Shown one piece after another: positions 10,711 to 21,466 of a stretch of DNA of 51,778 nt (position 1 is the stretch's first letter; each line of letters opens with the position of its first letter). Position numbers and translations under genes: made by a program. The notes below the pieces were generated by a model. That model was not told the origin of the DNA. It ran no database searches and worked only from the letters and a program-made list of their open reading frames with translations. The DNA is from Scedosporium boydii. Taxonomy: Eukaryota > Ascomycota > Sordariomycetes > Microascales > Microascaceae. The stretch lies in contig NJFT01000266.1 in assembly GCA_002221725.1 (NCBI GenBank), positions 1 to 51,778 of the forward strand, read 5' to 3'.

Positions 10711-11333
10711 TTTCAAGAAGAATTGTTGAGCTCTATTCACAAACAAGGAGTCGTGCTACTCTTGACGCAGATCGAAGACAAAATTAGATAGACACAGATG
10801 AAGACGAGATATCTTAGATCATAGCTTCTCGCGGTTTAAATAGGGTACTGACGGACAGACTTCCGATGTGTGACGATCCACGCGGAAGAAAGAGGTGACA
10901 CGGGGGGATTAGGATCAATTTTCCTGGCATACAATTAGGCCGGCAATAATGATGAGGAGATATTTTGAGGGGCAGCTGAGCTGACCACTGGATGAGGCTT
11001 TTCGGTCCAGGCGGCCGGCCCATCATCTCGAATTGATCCGCGTCTTCGAAATTAACCCGATCGGGATCGGGCCAAAGTGGCAATCGTCAGACGGGAGCAC
11101 CGAAGGGAATACTGAACACGGCACCGGACCGGTATAGACGAAGTACGGTTGGTCGCGGAAAGATAGAGACAGTCCAGACCCAGATTCAATCGCCCTAAGT
11201 GATTGTGGCTATAAGATCAGTGAAGCAATCCCACAAGTTTACAACATGGAATATCTTCAACGACATCAACATTGCCCTTGAGAAGCCAAATTATATAAAA
11301 TAAACTCAGTATCAATCATCTTTATTCTCCACT
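10711..11333. promoter_or_regulatory. Shared divergent promoter of NTF2-like and BVMO genes
   Basis: The start codons are about 620 nt apart and point away from each other. A TATTTAA lies near 10838-10845 facing the minus-strand gene, and TATATAAAA lies at 11292-11300 facing the monooxygenase. Between them are short GATCGGG direct repeats (near 11056) and an ACCGGACCGGT block (near 11123). These could be regulator sites, but that is untested. Confidence 0.5.
11292..11300 (+). promoter_or_regulatory. TATA box of the BVMO gene
   Basis: TATATAAAA stands 34 nt before the ATG. This implies a very short 5' leader if it is used, or use of an upstream start site instead. Confidence 0.5.
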
Positions 11334-13000
11334 ATGGCCTCTAATCCCTCAATCGAATATGACGCCATCATTGTTGGAAGCGGCTTTGGTGGCTGCTACC
11401 TCCTCCACAAGCTTCGGACGGCCGGTTTCAAATGCCTTGTCATCGACGATGCCGCCGACCTTGGCGGTGTCTGGTTTTGGAACTGTTACCGGGGTGCCCG
11501 GGTGGACACTCCTGTACCGCTCTACGAATTTTCCGACCCAGACCTCTGGAAGGACTGGACCTGGTCGGAGAGGTACCCTGGCCGTGACGAACTGCGTCGG
11601 TACTTTGATCATGTCGAATCCAAGCTGCATCTGAAGAAAGACATTCTGTTCAACACTCGCGTGGTATCAGCCGATTTCAACCAAGCTGGCAACTACTGGA
11701 ACGTCTTGGACAATGCCGCCGTCACTCGTACAGCGCGGTACTTTATCCTCTGCACCGGCTTTGCTGCCAAACCGTTCATCCCCACTATCGACGGCATCGA
11801 AACCTTCGCAGGCGTATCCTGCCACACTTCCAAATGGCCACAGGGAGGCATCGATTTCCACGGCAAGCGAGTTGGAATCGTTGGAAACGGCTCAAGCGGA
11901 CTGCAGGTCATCCAAGATGTCGCGTCCGAGGCATCTCATATGACTGTTTTCCAACGCAGTCCAACATATGCCCTGCCGATGCGCCAGACGCCGCTACAGG
12001 ACAAGGACCAAGTCAAAGCCGAGTACGAGGAGCTTTTCGAACGCCGGAAGAAAATGTTCGCGGGTCTGACTACTGAGTTCAACCCCCAATCGGCTGTTCA
12101 GGTGTCCGACGCGGAGCGCGAGGCATTTTTTGAGAAAATTTGGACTCAGGGCGGTCTCTCGTTCTGGCTGGCTACGTACCAGGATGTCATTCGAGATACT
12201 GAGGCGAATAAATACGCCTATGAGTTCTGGCGTAAGAAGACACTGCCTCGCATCAAGAAGCCCGGCCTCGCTGAACTGCTGGCACCTGAAAAGCCGCCGT
12301 ACTATTTCGGAACGAAGCGGGCTACCCTGGAGCAAAAGTACTACGAAGTGTACAACAATAACCATGTCGATCTGGTTGACGCCAAGGCTAACCCTATTGT
12401 CAAGGTTGTCCCCAACGGGGCCATCACCAAGGATGGAACCCTCCGGGAACTAGACATTCTCATTTTCGCTACTGGATTCGATTCCGTCACAGGGGGCATC
12501 CTCTCCATTGATATCAAGGGTGTTGATGGGCTGGCTCTGCGAGAAAAGTGGAAGAACGGGACCTATACTCATCTCGGCATGATGACGGGGGGATTTCCCA
12601 ACATGATGTTCTTGTACGGTCCCCAGGGCCCGACATCATTCTGCAACGGCCCGACATGCGCCGAGCTTCAGGGCGACTGGATCATCAAGACAATTATTCA
12701 CCTTCGAGACCAGAACCGTCGCCACATTGATCCCACCGGAGAAGCCGAGCAGGACTGGCGCACTCTCGTCAACCAAATTGGTGATATGACCCTGCTCCCT
12801 CGCACTAAGTCCGAGTATATGGGTACAAACATTCCAGGAAAGCCAAAGGGTAAGTTTTTCGAAACAAACGAAGAAGCGGACACGCGGACACAGCTAATGT
12901 TTCGCCAGAGATGCTGAACTTCCTTGGCGGCCTGGCCGAGTACACGAAGCACATTGACAATGCCTTCAACAATGGGTTCCAGCAGTTCGTCGTGTACTGA
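11334..13000 (+). CDS. Flavin-containing Baeyer-Villiger monooxygenase
   Basis: This class B flavoprotein monooxygenase of about 535 residues inserts oxygen beside a ketone using FAD, NADPH and O2. The exons are 11334-12849 and 12909-13000 with a 59-nt GTAAGT intron; the short last exon adds MLNFLGGLAEYTKHID and the end QQFVVY. Visible motifs are GSGFGG at about residues 15-20 (FAD Rossmann fold), GGVWFWNCYRG, the BVMO fingerprint FAGVSCHTSKWP at about 158-169 (FxGxxxHxxxWP), and the NADPH fold GNGSSG at about 184-189. The later ATGFD motif and the FLYGPQGP segment are typical of cyclohexanone- and phenylacetone-type enzymes. There is no transmembrane segment or signal peptide. The substrate cannot be told from sequence. 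It forms a divergent pair with the NTF2-like gene. No polyketide or terpene synthase is adjacent, so membership of a larger cluster is not supported here. Confidence 0.95.
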
Positions 13001-13882
13001 GCGAATTCATACTTGGTAGAAAGGTGGTACAAAATACCAGATAGATCAATGCCTCTTTGTATCTGTAGTACGGGATATTCCTGGACCTGGATACAAGGTA
13101 ACCTAGATGTCTAAGAAAACGGGGACTATAGAACCTGAATATGGAGCCTTCCAGACTGGGTAGATAGAAGAATCGAACATCTTTCACTTTCTTGACCGAA
13201 TTATCGATCTGTTAGTGTCTGGGCTACGCAGGGCTATAATTCTTTCGTTTAATATGGAGTGAAAAAAATCCGCACTGAGAAGCCCTGAGGCTGAATTCCC
13301 GAGTCCAGTTTTGAGACCCCCCCGACGCCTTTTTTTCCCTGGTTTGGGGGCGGGATCGTTGGCCCAATTCTCCGTTGGATTACCGCCCTACCACAGCCGG
13401 TGAATTCGTCGGGGCAGGGGCCGGGGCCGGGGCTCCGGCATCCTGTGGGTCCTCGGACCGGCCATGATGGACAGGGAGGAATTGGAAATAGGAGGATATG
13501 GGCAACACGCGTGACGGCTGTTTCCTGTAATGATGATATAAACCGCTGAATATTCCTGCCAATTCGCTATCGACTTATCTCTTAACGGATTGCGAGGCTG
13601 CCAATCAAGTTGGCAGTAGAACTAGGTCGTACAGCGGGGGGTAATCACGCGAAGACCAGTCTTGAAGATGCAGCTTCCTTCAGGCCCCTAGCTACCTTGA
13701 GACTTGTCTATTTTCCAATCGTCGCTGTTCAAGGGCATATGTGCCTCCCAAATTCTCCCACACTCTAAATCGATTCTTTGAGATATTTTTTTGGCATATC
13801 AAGGCGTTCTTACCCTCTGACTCCTACGTTCTTCAGCAAACGCTTTCGAGGAAAGTTATTGCCTCTCAAATAGCCCTCAACG
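13001..13882. other. Intergenic stretch with a GC-rich microrepeat
   Basis: This is the 3' flank of the BVMO and the 5' flank of the membrane-protein gene. GGGGCC-type short repeats occur near 13413-13435. No coding region or RNA gene was recognised. Confidence 0.5.
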
Positions 13883-15652
13883 ATGACAAGTTCACCAAAG
13901 CCCATTCTCGAATGGCTCCGCCTTGAAGGCGACGATACCTCAGATATCTTCTTTGGCTGTCTAGCAGCCATCGTAGCAAGTACCTTCCTAGCCTTACACC
14001 TCAACGTCCCGGGTCCACACCAAAGGAGCACATCCAAGTTTTTCCTCCGACGGTGGTGGGCACGGGGCGTGGTCCGTCAACTCCGTCGTCAGCTCGCATG
14101 GGCGGCAATAGCCGTCGTCGTCCCGGAAATCCTCGGGAGCCTATCGTTCGCCCATTGGCGAGCAACCTCCCTGGGTCTGAGAACGTTTCGAGAATTTGGC
14201 CGCGGAAATGTAAACCGGTGGACAAAGGCTCACGCTAGCTTTGCGAATATGGGCGGCTTCAAATTTATCATGCGGAAAGGGGGGGAGGAGATACCCGATG
14301 AGCTGTCCTTCGCCGACCGCGACCGTCCCGTGTTGGTCAGAATCGCACAAGAGGGGTTGGAGCGCACCGCTGTCCAGGACTTGTCAAAGCTTCTTAGGGA
14401 CTATTTGACGTCGACGTGGTTATGGGCGAGGGGGTTGCTTCGCCCAATTTCGGCGCTGCTTTATACCCTGGGGAGATTCCTCCCGCAGAGGCATTTCAAT
14501 CCCGGTAGGAGCGGATCAGCAAGGGATAGCCCCGTGGATGCCAATGGCCAATCTGGTGAAGATGCCATTGAGTTTCAACCAACGACACCCACCGAGGCAG
14601 CTTTTTTGGCACAACAGGAGCTTGCCGAGAGTGACGAGTCTTCAGCTGAACCCCCCTCTCACCGACCGGCATCCATTGATCTTGGCGACCCGGATCGAAG
14701 TGCTGCAGACTCACAGAACATGGCCCCAACAAATCTCCCAGATGGCGATACGTCACGCTTCGACGATGAAAGTGTACCTTTTCTAGCATCGGGAACGGAG
14801 CATGGCGAAGAGCAGGGTTCAACGATCACCCTATACCTCAACGCTAACCAAATCGTCGTAGCACAGGTATTGGGGATCCTCGACGAAGGTCCGCATATAA
14901 CCGTGGAAGAAATCAAGGACAAGGGAAAATCCAACGTTTTCGTCAAGGGATTTGCGGCGCTGCAGCTCCTCTGGTTCGCTACACGGACCGTCGTCCAGAT
15001 CTGCCGCGGCCAGTCCCTCACACACTTGGAGCTGGCTACGTTCACCTACGTGCTCTGTGCCGTGACCGCGTACATGCTCTACTGGTCGAAGCCGCAAGCG
15101 GTTGAGCTCCCCATTGAGTGGTCGGTCCGACCTTCAGCAACTGTCCGCCCGATCACCGATGAAGATATAAGGTGGCTTCGGTTGTTCGGCGGCACGCATT
15201 TTCTCTCGCGCAACTTCCTCCCCCCATTTGGAATGGACGGGAAGGGGCAGGATCCATTCAAACCCATCCCGACGGACATCTCTCTTTCGATCTTCGTGAT
15301 ATATGGCCCAAAAGATAGAGCGGTGGTGGTTTATTTCGACGACGATTTTGCCGGCGTCATTATCGGCATGGTCTTCGGGGCGCTGTACTGCATGGGCTGG
15401 AACTACCCTTTCCCATCACGTTGGGAGCTGTGGGCTTGGCGATTGGCCTCCGTCATCATCACGGTGTCTTTGGTCCCGTACTCTCTGGTCAACGCTTATT
15501 GCACGATGAGATTTGCACATTTGTATCGCGCTGGCACGGCCGGAAAGACGCACGTGGTGCATATTCTTTCCCTGTATGCGTTGCTGGGACTCTACACTGG
15601 ATGTCGAGTATTTATGCTGGTCGAAATGGTCCGGACGCTCTTCGCTACGTAG
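13883..15652 (+). CDS. Fungal multi-pass membrane protein of unknown function
   Basis: A single exon encodes 589 residues. Hydrophobic segments lie at about residues 21-42 (FFGCLAAIVASTFLALHL) and 71-92 (LAWAAIAVVVPEILG), with several more in the C-terminal third (VLCAVTAYMLYW, VIIGMVFGALYCMGWNYPFP, VIITVSLVPYSLVNAYC, LYALLGLYTGCRVFMLVEM). The motif FANMGGF at about residue 121 and the GWNYPFPSRWELWAWRL block recall a large, uncharacterised family expanded in Pezizomycotina, often annotated only as hypothetical. The central part (about 200-310) is polar, Ser/Asp/Glu-rich and probably disordered. The ATG at 13883 is the first in a frame that stays open; no intron is needed. No function is assigned. 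Neighbouring genes give no clue. Confidence 0.8.
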   Translation: MTSSPKPILEWLRLEGDDTSDIFFGCLAAIVASTFLALHLNVPGPHQRSTSKFFLRRWWARGVVRQLRRQLAWAAIAVVVPEILGSLSFAHWRATSLGLRTFREFGRGNVNRWTKAHASFANMGGFKFIMRKGGEEIPDELSFADRDRPVLVRIAQEGLERTAVQDLSKLLRDYLTSTWLWARGLLRPISALLYTLGRFLPQRHFNPGRSGSARDSPVDANGQSGEDAIEFQPTTPTEAAFLAQQELAESDESSAEPPSHRPASIDLGDPDRSAADSQNMAPTNLPDGDTSRFDDESVPFLASGTEHGEEQGSTITLYLNANQIVVAQVLGILDEGPHITVEEIKDKGKSNVFVKGFAALQLLWFATRTVVQICRGQSLTHLELATFTYVLCAVTAYMLYWSKPQAVELPIEWSVRPSATVRPITDEDIRWLRLFGGTHFLSRNFLPPFGMDGKGQDPFKPIPTDISLSIFVIYGPKDRAVVVYFDDDFAGVIIGMVFGALYCMGWNYPFPSRWELWAWRLASVIITVSLVPYSLVNAYCTMRFAHLYRAGTAGKTHVVHILSLYALLGLYTGCRVFMLVEMVRTLFAT

Positions 15653-16001
15653 GCCGGCTGGTATGACAGGCATGAGACCCAGGTATAAGTATGCTTCGCT
15701 GGACCGCAGGCATTGAGTTTAACTACACAACCGAGCAAGATTGCCTGCAGGTCATGTTCGTAGTTCGTCTCAATTAAAAATAAGATTCATACATGCTTCA
15801 TGGAAAGACCTATCATACAAACGCAAACATTCCAGAATACTGCCCCTCACCACCCATTCTCATAGAGGCGCGTACGCGCACTTAATACAGATGGTCAATA
15901 AACCCCATCATGCGTCAACCCCCCTCCCAATTACGCCAGCCTCAGCGCTCTCACGCGGGAAGCCGAAGGGTGACAACCCGCTTTTTCGGGGGCATCTCCA
16001 C
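15653..16001. other. Short intergenic gap between convergent genes
   Basis: It holds the 3' flanks of the plus-strand membrane protein and the minus-strand ZZ/EF-hand gene. Nothing else was recognised. Confidence 0.5.
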
Positions 16002-18932
16002 CTAAGGAATGCAAAACTCGATCCAGCTGCCCAGATACGCGAGGTTATTCGTGCTCTCCCTCTCCCTGTAAATCTTCTCGAACTCCTCGTACGAGATCTT
16101 GCCGAAGCCGCCCCGCGCCAGGCCCTCGGCCTCAGCCTCGGCGTACGTCTTCCACTTGGCCATGATGTTGGCGAAGGTGTCGTGGTACTTTTCTTCGATC
16201 TCCTTGCGCTGCCTGCGCTCCCTTGAGTTGGGGGACTCAGCACGCGAGGGGGGAGTGGCGGGGCCGGGGCCGGGGGAGGAGGGCGTGCCGCGGTCCTCTT
16301 CTTGTTCTTCTTCCTTTGCGGGCTCTTCTACGGGTTCCTGGACCGCGGGCCGGGTGGTGAAAGTAGTAGATGGGGCAATGTCGGTCGCACTGTTGGGACG
16401 GAATTGAGGCAGGGTCGGATCGCGGTACTCTCCAGAATTTTCGACAGTGTCCGAGGCTCCCGACGAGGCCGAGGTGGTCTCATCAGCAATCTCCTCTTCA
16501 TCCTTGGGGTTCTCAGCAACAGCCTGCGGCGCCGCTTGGGCTGCTTCATCGGATGCAGCGACAATAGTCTGTGTCTCCTTTGCCTCTTCAACTTCTTCTT
16601 CCAGACTCTCCTCATCAATCGACTCAATATCTAGGTCTGCCGGTTCTTCTTCCTCCTCTTCTTCTTCAGTCTCCTCCGCAGAGTCATACGCCTCAATGAG
16701 CTTCGCATACTTCTCACGATCCTCTCGCGTCTTGGCAGCGTGCATGGCCAGAGTTTCTTTCTCCTTGAAGAGTACGTCCAGGAGATCGTTGAAGGCTTGC
16801 TGGGCAACCTGATACAGAATCTCCTTACCGGCATCCCGTTCCGCGTCGGGAATATCCATCCCGCCCCATCGCTCGGGTACCGTTCTCGAGGAGACCGACA
16901 CATTGGATCGTGTCTCCAGCTCATCTGTATTGCCGGCAAATCTGACCTTGGAGCTCGAGCGAGACTGGGGCGATAGCATCGGTGCCTCGGACTCCGAAAC
17001 CAGCTCTTTAGCCTTCTCCTCCAAGTCTTGGATAGCACGCGCGAGGAGATCCTCGCTGTCGTCGAAGCCACGCGGTGCTCTCGCTCCCTCTTCCTCGTCA
17101 AGGAAGAAATGCCGCCTCCTCCAGCGTTCGTGAAGTCGCCTCCTCGCCCGGCGCCTAGCCGACCTTTCTTGCTCGATTCGATCCTGAAGCTGCGATGCAC
17201 CGACACTAACGTGAACCTCGCCTTCGCCATTGGGTGGAAGTGTTATTTGAACAGTCCGCAGGCCGCGGCCCGAGGTGCTGGGAATCTCTCCTTGCTGGCT
17301 ATCGGGGCTTGATTGGCTTGTCTCATCGCCTTGGGTGGCGGCACTGGATGCATCCGTGGGAGACGAGGTCTCCTGTGCGCCGTTTTGGCCTTCGCTGGGC
17401 GGGGATTCGCCTTCGGGTGGTGTGGTAGATGTATGATCCGAACTCGTAAATGCAGTCTCCATATTAATAGCCCCATCCGCTTCAAGGGTTGAGAGCAAGG
17501 CTTGAACGGCAGAAATACTATTCAAGGGGTACAAGATGCTCTCGGCGTATTGGGCAGGAGCGGAGATTCGCAGGGTATCCTCGGATTCCGCGTCGTTGAT
17601 GAAAATCCTGTTAAGAACTTGTCGTCTCGAAGCGGTGTCTCCCCTTCCTTCTCTCACGGCATGGGATCTACCCGACGGTAGATCGACATCACCATTCGGA
17701 TGGTAGACCTTGCCATGGAGCCGGTCAGGGTTGTAGTCGGCAGGTGGCATTCGGGTGAGCTCTCTTCCAAACAAACTGCTCAGCGGCTGGCGGCTAGCCA
17801 CCAGCTGTTGAGCCTCGGTGCTGGCCATGACCTGCTCGTCGAGGCCGTCAAGGACGTCCTTGTGCATTCCCTTGAACAGAACGTAGTAGGCCCTAAACAT
17901 CCGTAGGCAATCCTTCCGGTCGATGTATCCATCGCTGTCAATATCGTAGCTTCGGAAAACCCTCTCTAGTTTGTCCCGTCGGTTTCTGAACGCAACGCCG
18001 TGGAGGAACTCGGTGAAGCCGATAAGGCCGTCGTTGTTGGTGTCGTAAAAGGCAAACATGCGGTCATGGATGAGGTTCGGCGCCATGTGCTGAGAAGCTC
18101 CAGACGGTATCAGGCATCGTTCGAAAGTTTTACGGTCCATAGCAAGGTTAAGCTCATCGGGGTCATCCCTCCACTCGGTGTTCGCCATGTACGTCCACTG
18201 TTCCCAGTACGCCTCTAGTTCAGGTCGTTCAAAGCCGGTCTCGCGGGACAGCTTGGCCATGAGACTCCTTCCCAGAGATCTATTCACGGAATCGGGGTCG
18301 CCGGTATACCATACGGGCTGTGTCTGGCGGAGAATCGAGGGTGGCGCAGGAACCTTGACCTTGTAGAAAATATGCGTCTTGGTATGGAGACCCTGAGCTT
18401 CGCAGGATTCGCAAAGGTCGAAGTCGGCACAAGTAGCACATCGATATCGGATACCTCGAATAGGGGCCATGCTACAGGCATTGCACTGGCATCCCCTATG
18501 CACGCACGCGTTTCGGCGGGAGTTATCCTCCGAGACGCGGAAGAGTAGGGTGACAATGTTGTGGCCCGCGCGTTGGGGCGGCGGTTCGTTATACCAATCT
18601 TCGACGCCATTTTGTCCATCGTCATCAACAACCGTCTCCTCGACTTCTTGAATGGTATGGTCGGCTGTTGGCTCATCGGTCGATGCCGTCGAAGCAGCTG
18701 GGCTAGAGTTGCGAGCGGTGGGAGTCGAGCGGGAACGACGTCGAGAGCCCCGATGAGGGCGTCTTACGGCATTACTTCGATGGAGTCCAGATGGTTGATC
18801 ATGACCGAAGAGGCCATGGTTCGCGGAAAAGTAGTAATAACTCGCTGAGGCGACGGCAACGGTCGACAAGGCTGCTGCGATGGCCAGGCGCGGCCTCGAA
18901 AAGTGATCGGTGGACGGGAGTGATAGCCACAT
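16002..18932 (-). CDS. Membrane-anchored ZZ zinc-finger / EF-hand protein
   Basis: One exon encodes 976 residues. The N-terminus has a likely membrane anchor (about 15-35, LAIAAALSTVAVASASYYYF) followed by a basic Arg/Ser-rich stretch. A ZZ-type zinc finger spans about 143-192: the Cys pairs CQCNAC, CATC and CESC, then HTKTH. Two EF-hand loops follow, DTNNDGLIGFTE (about 297-308) and DIDSDGYIDRKD (about 330-341), both with good calcium ligands. The rest is long, low-complexity and acidic (Glu runs near 760-790), with coiled-coil-like parts and a conserved-looking C-terminal block (IMAKWKTYAEAEAEGLARGG, then SYEEFEKIYRERE). The order TM-ZZ-EF-EF suggests a calcium-responsive adaptor on an organelle or ER membrane. 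That is inference; I do not know a characterised orthologue. The start ATG 18932 is followed directly by the anchor, which supports it. Confidence 0.88.
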   Translation of the reverse strand: MWLSLPSTDHFSRPRLAIAAALSTVAVASASYYYFSANHGLFGHDQPSGLHRSNAVRRPHRGSRRRSRSTPTARNSSPAASTASTDEPTADHTIQEVEETVVDDDGQNGVEDWYNEPPPQRAGHNIVTLLFRVSEDNSRRNACVHRGCQCNACSMAPIRGIRYRCATCADFDLCESCEAQGLHTKTHIFYKVKVPAPPSILRQTQPVWYTGDPDSVNRSLGRSLMAKLSRETGFERPELEAYWEQWTYMANTEWRDDPDELNLAMDRKTFERCLIPSGASQHMAPNLIHDRMFAFYDTNNDGLIGFTEFLHGVAFRNRRDKLERVFRSYDIDSDGYIDRKDCLRMFRAYYVLFKGMHKDVLDGLDEQVMASTEAQQLVASRQPLSSLFGRELTRMPPADYNPDRLHGKVYHPNGDVDLPSGRSHAVREGRGDTASRRQVLNRIFINDAESEDTLRISAPAQYAESILYPLNSISAVQALLSTLEADGAINMETAFTSSDHTSTTPPEGESPPSEGQNGAQETSSPTDASSAATQGDETSQSSPDSQQGEIPSTSGRGLRTVQITLPPNGEGEVHVSVGASQLQDRIEQERSARRRARRRLHERWRRRHFFLDEEEGARAPRGFDDSEDLLARAIQDLEEKAKELVSESEAPMLSPQSRSSSKVRFAGNTDELETRSNVSVSSRTVPERWGGMDIPDAERDAGKEILYQVAQQAFNDLLDVLFKEKETLAMHAAKTREDREKYAKLIEAYDSAEETEEEEEEEEPADLDIESIDEESLEEEVEEAKETQTIVAASDEAAQAAPQAVAENPKDEEEIADETTSASSGASDTVENSGEYRDPTLPQFRPNSATDIAPSTTFTTRPAVQEPVEEPAKEEEQEEDRGTPSSPGPGPATPPSRAESPNSRERRQRKEIEEKYHDTFANIMAKWKTYAEAEAEGLARGGFGKISYEEFEKIYRERESTNNLAYLGSWIEFCIP

Positions 18933-19923
18933 TGTTAGTGGTTCTCAACCCTATTTAACTTTTGAGAAAACATGAATGTTTATTGTTTTGGAGGAAAAAC
19001 GAAATAGGCGGATTGGTTTGGGAAGGCTCTGAAGTTGATGTAAGAGTGAAGCTTCCCAACTTCAAAGGGATCAAGCTCGCCGCTGGAAGAAGGTGGAATG
19101 GGAAAATTCTGCCGGGCGGTGAAGCGCGTGCATGTGTCGATGACAAAACAATCCCTTTGTCTTGGTACGTACCTTCGTACCTGTGTACAATTGTAGTATT
19201 AATTGAGGTACGTACCTCTGTACCTGAGTACCCCGAACTTGGATTCGAGTGGAGCTGTGAAAGTGCGACAGAAGCAAAGACAACGCGCCATACCGAAAAG
19301 AACAGACTCTCCCTTCGACATTAAAGACACTTGCAAGGGGATCTGCCAAACACCCACGGCCTCATGTGAAGGAAACTCTATTTGCGTCCTATCTAGTCGC
19401 CCCGACACCCGCTTGTGGAAGCTAGTTACATTGGTCTTTCGGCGTACTTGACGCGACCCCTAATATCTTGACTGGATGGAAGCACCGGTCACAGAGTGGA
19501 AAGGTACTCTGCAGGTCAGCGCTGGCAACACAGCCAGCACGAGCGTCGCCTTTGCCTCAAACTATCGATGGGACTTGCCTGCTATTTCCAACAATTGGAG
19601 GAGCAGGAACAGTAGGGGAACAAGGATCCCTATCCATCGAGTACTTCATCAATAGAGTAATAGAGTGTAGATTCAATGAAACCCCTCGGTTTTACTTTTA
19701 CGACCTTCCTCGATGTTTACGCAATCCTGCCGCGTATTCGTATCGCCGCCTATATACCCTCAGCGTCCTCAGTAGCCTCAAATTGACCAGTGTATTTGCC
19801 TGATCTCCCGTCTTTTCCCTCCAAATCTCGAGGAGGTGTTTAAGACGAGCAGAAAAATCTGGCTGCAGCACATTGTCTTAAAACCGAGTTCTAAACGAGC
19901 CAAGCTCTCGGCTGCCGTCAACC
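18933..19923. promoter_or_regulatory. Divergent intergenic region with paired GGTACGTACC repeats
   Basis: This gap carries the 5' flanks of the ZZ/EF-hand gene (minus) and the alpha/beta hydrolase (plus). Two near-identical 25-bp blocks lie at 19164-19188 and 19207-19231. Open frames at 18962-19324 and elsewhere have no motif and overlap frames on the other strand, so none is called. Confidence 0.5.
19164..19231. repeat. Two 25-bp near-direct repeats with palindromic core GGTACGTACC
   Basis: Copies at 19164-19188 and 19207-19231 match at all but about three positions and are separated by 18 nt of AT-rich sequence. Each starts with the palindrome GGTACGTACC and repeats a GTACCT core. They could be paired operator-like sites, or a chance local duplication. 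Confidence 0.8.
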
Positions 19924-21154
19924 ATGGCCTCCCCTGTGTACGTTGGAGCGGTACAACACACCAAAGACCCCCTCGATCCACCATGCTAACAATGCAATGC
20001 CCACTCTACGTTTAGACCGAATCCCTTTCCCTCCATCGCCGAAACGCTCCAACATCCCGCCTATCCAGGGACCATATGGAAACTTGAACCCCATTCCAAG
20101 GGACGCTGTCCCGTAGGCAAGAACCGCGGAGGGCCATTCCACATCGCCTACGAAATCCACGGCGATGGTCCCATCAAAATTGCCGTACGCCTCTTTCCCT
20201 ATCGCAACGCAATCCATCGCATCAACCCGTCCGCAAACAAGCTAACGTCCAAGAAAGTTCATAATGGGCCTCGCCGGCGTCAAAGCCGCCTGGCAACGCC
20301 AAACCAAACACTTCGGCCACGACAGCTCCCAATACTCTGTCCTCATCCTCGACAACCGGGGCATGGGCGAGTCCGACAAGCCCTGGCGCCGCTACACCAC
20401 CTCCGCCATGGCCCTCGACTGCATCGACATCCTCCAACACATCGGCTGGCTCAACCCCACCGACCCCTCACCGAAACGCAGCCTGCATCTCATAGGCATC
20501 AGCCTCGGCGGCATGATTTCCCAGGAAATCGCCCACCGTGTCCCCGAACACCTCGCGAGTCTGACGCTCCTGTGCACGGCCGCCGCTGTCGAGAACACGA
20601 AACCTTGGTACGAGACGCTTGTCGAGCGCTCGAGCATGTTTATCCCCAAGACCATGGACGCCCAGATCCTCATTACTGCGAGGCAGCTTTTCCCCGAGGA
20701 GTGGCTGCGCGGTCCAGACGAGTCGGTTATGCCTTCGCCGAAGGGGACGCCGAGGTGCGGGCCTGCGCCGGGGACGCCCGATGGGGAATATCTTCCGTTT
20801 GAGTCGAATTTTCAGAGATTCCAGGCTCAGGAGCTCGTTAAGAGGTTGAACCCTTCAGCGTATACCATGTGGGGCCTCACGCTTCAGCTGGGCGCCGCGG
20901 CGCTGCATCACAAGTCCGAGGCGCAGCTTACTGAGATGGCGGATAAGATTGGGAGGGAGAGGATTTCGATTCTGCATGGCACTAAAGATGAGATGATTGA
21001 TGTCGTGCTCGGCGAGAAGCTTATAAATATGGTCAAGCCAGGGACCTCGCTCATTGTTGAGGGGATGGGCCATGCGCCGGTACTGGATAGAGCGGCATGG
21101 GTGAATGAGAGGATAGAAACCCACATTGGGATGTGCGAAGGTATTGAAGATTGA
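19924..21154 (+). CDS. Alpha/beta hydrolase fold protein
   Basis: This is a soluble serine hydrolase of about 359 residues. The exons are 19924-19937 (14 nt, MASP plus two bases), 20016-20184 and 20258-21154, totalling 360 codons. Both introns (78 and 73 nt) have a GCTAAC branch site. After splicing, exon 2 gives PNPFPSIAETLQHPAY and GGPFHIAYEIHGDGPIK, and exon 3 continues FIMGLAGVKAAWQRQTKHFG, the usual oxyanion-loop region. The nucleophile elbow is GISLGG (Ser about 143). LDNRGMGES precedes it, and HGTKDEMID and GMGHAPV supply the likely acid and histidine. The family includes esterases, epoxide hydrolases and many uncharacterised proteins, so the substrate is open. There is no signal peptide. 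The last exon is markedly GC-rich in its first half. It is convergent with N-myristoyltransferase. Confidence 0.9.
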
Positions 21155-21466
21155 GAATAGAAATTCCCATGTTTATTCTTTTTTTCTTCCTCTACTCTCT
21201 CTTTTTAGACCTGTTTACAACATACCCCATATTCATACTCCTTTTTCCTCAACCCATGTACAGGCCGGTCCGCTATGTATGTCTTTGACTCCAAGAATTT
21301 TCAACCGTCCCGCAAACATGTATCGACAGAGAATGGCATTCTCTCATTTGATCAATGGATAGTCCACTTCTAATCCCAGAATCCCCACTGACCTTGTGTT
21401 TGTAGTCCCTCGCCTATTTCCCAGCACGGGACTGGGAGAGGAGGGACCGGCAAGTTTTTCCTGCCT
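21155..21466. other. Gap between convergent genes
   Basis: A T/C-rich stretch (21175-21205) follows the hydrolase stop. The region presumably holds both 3' untranslated regions. Nothing else is seen. Confidence 0.5.

Noticed and set aside
16447..16812. Plus-strand Ser-rich open frame inside the ZZ/EF-hand gene
   Set aside because: It is antisense to the Glu-rich low-complexity region of that gene.
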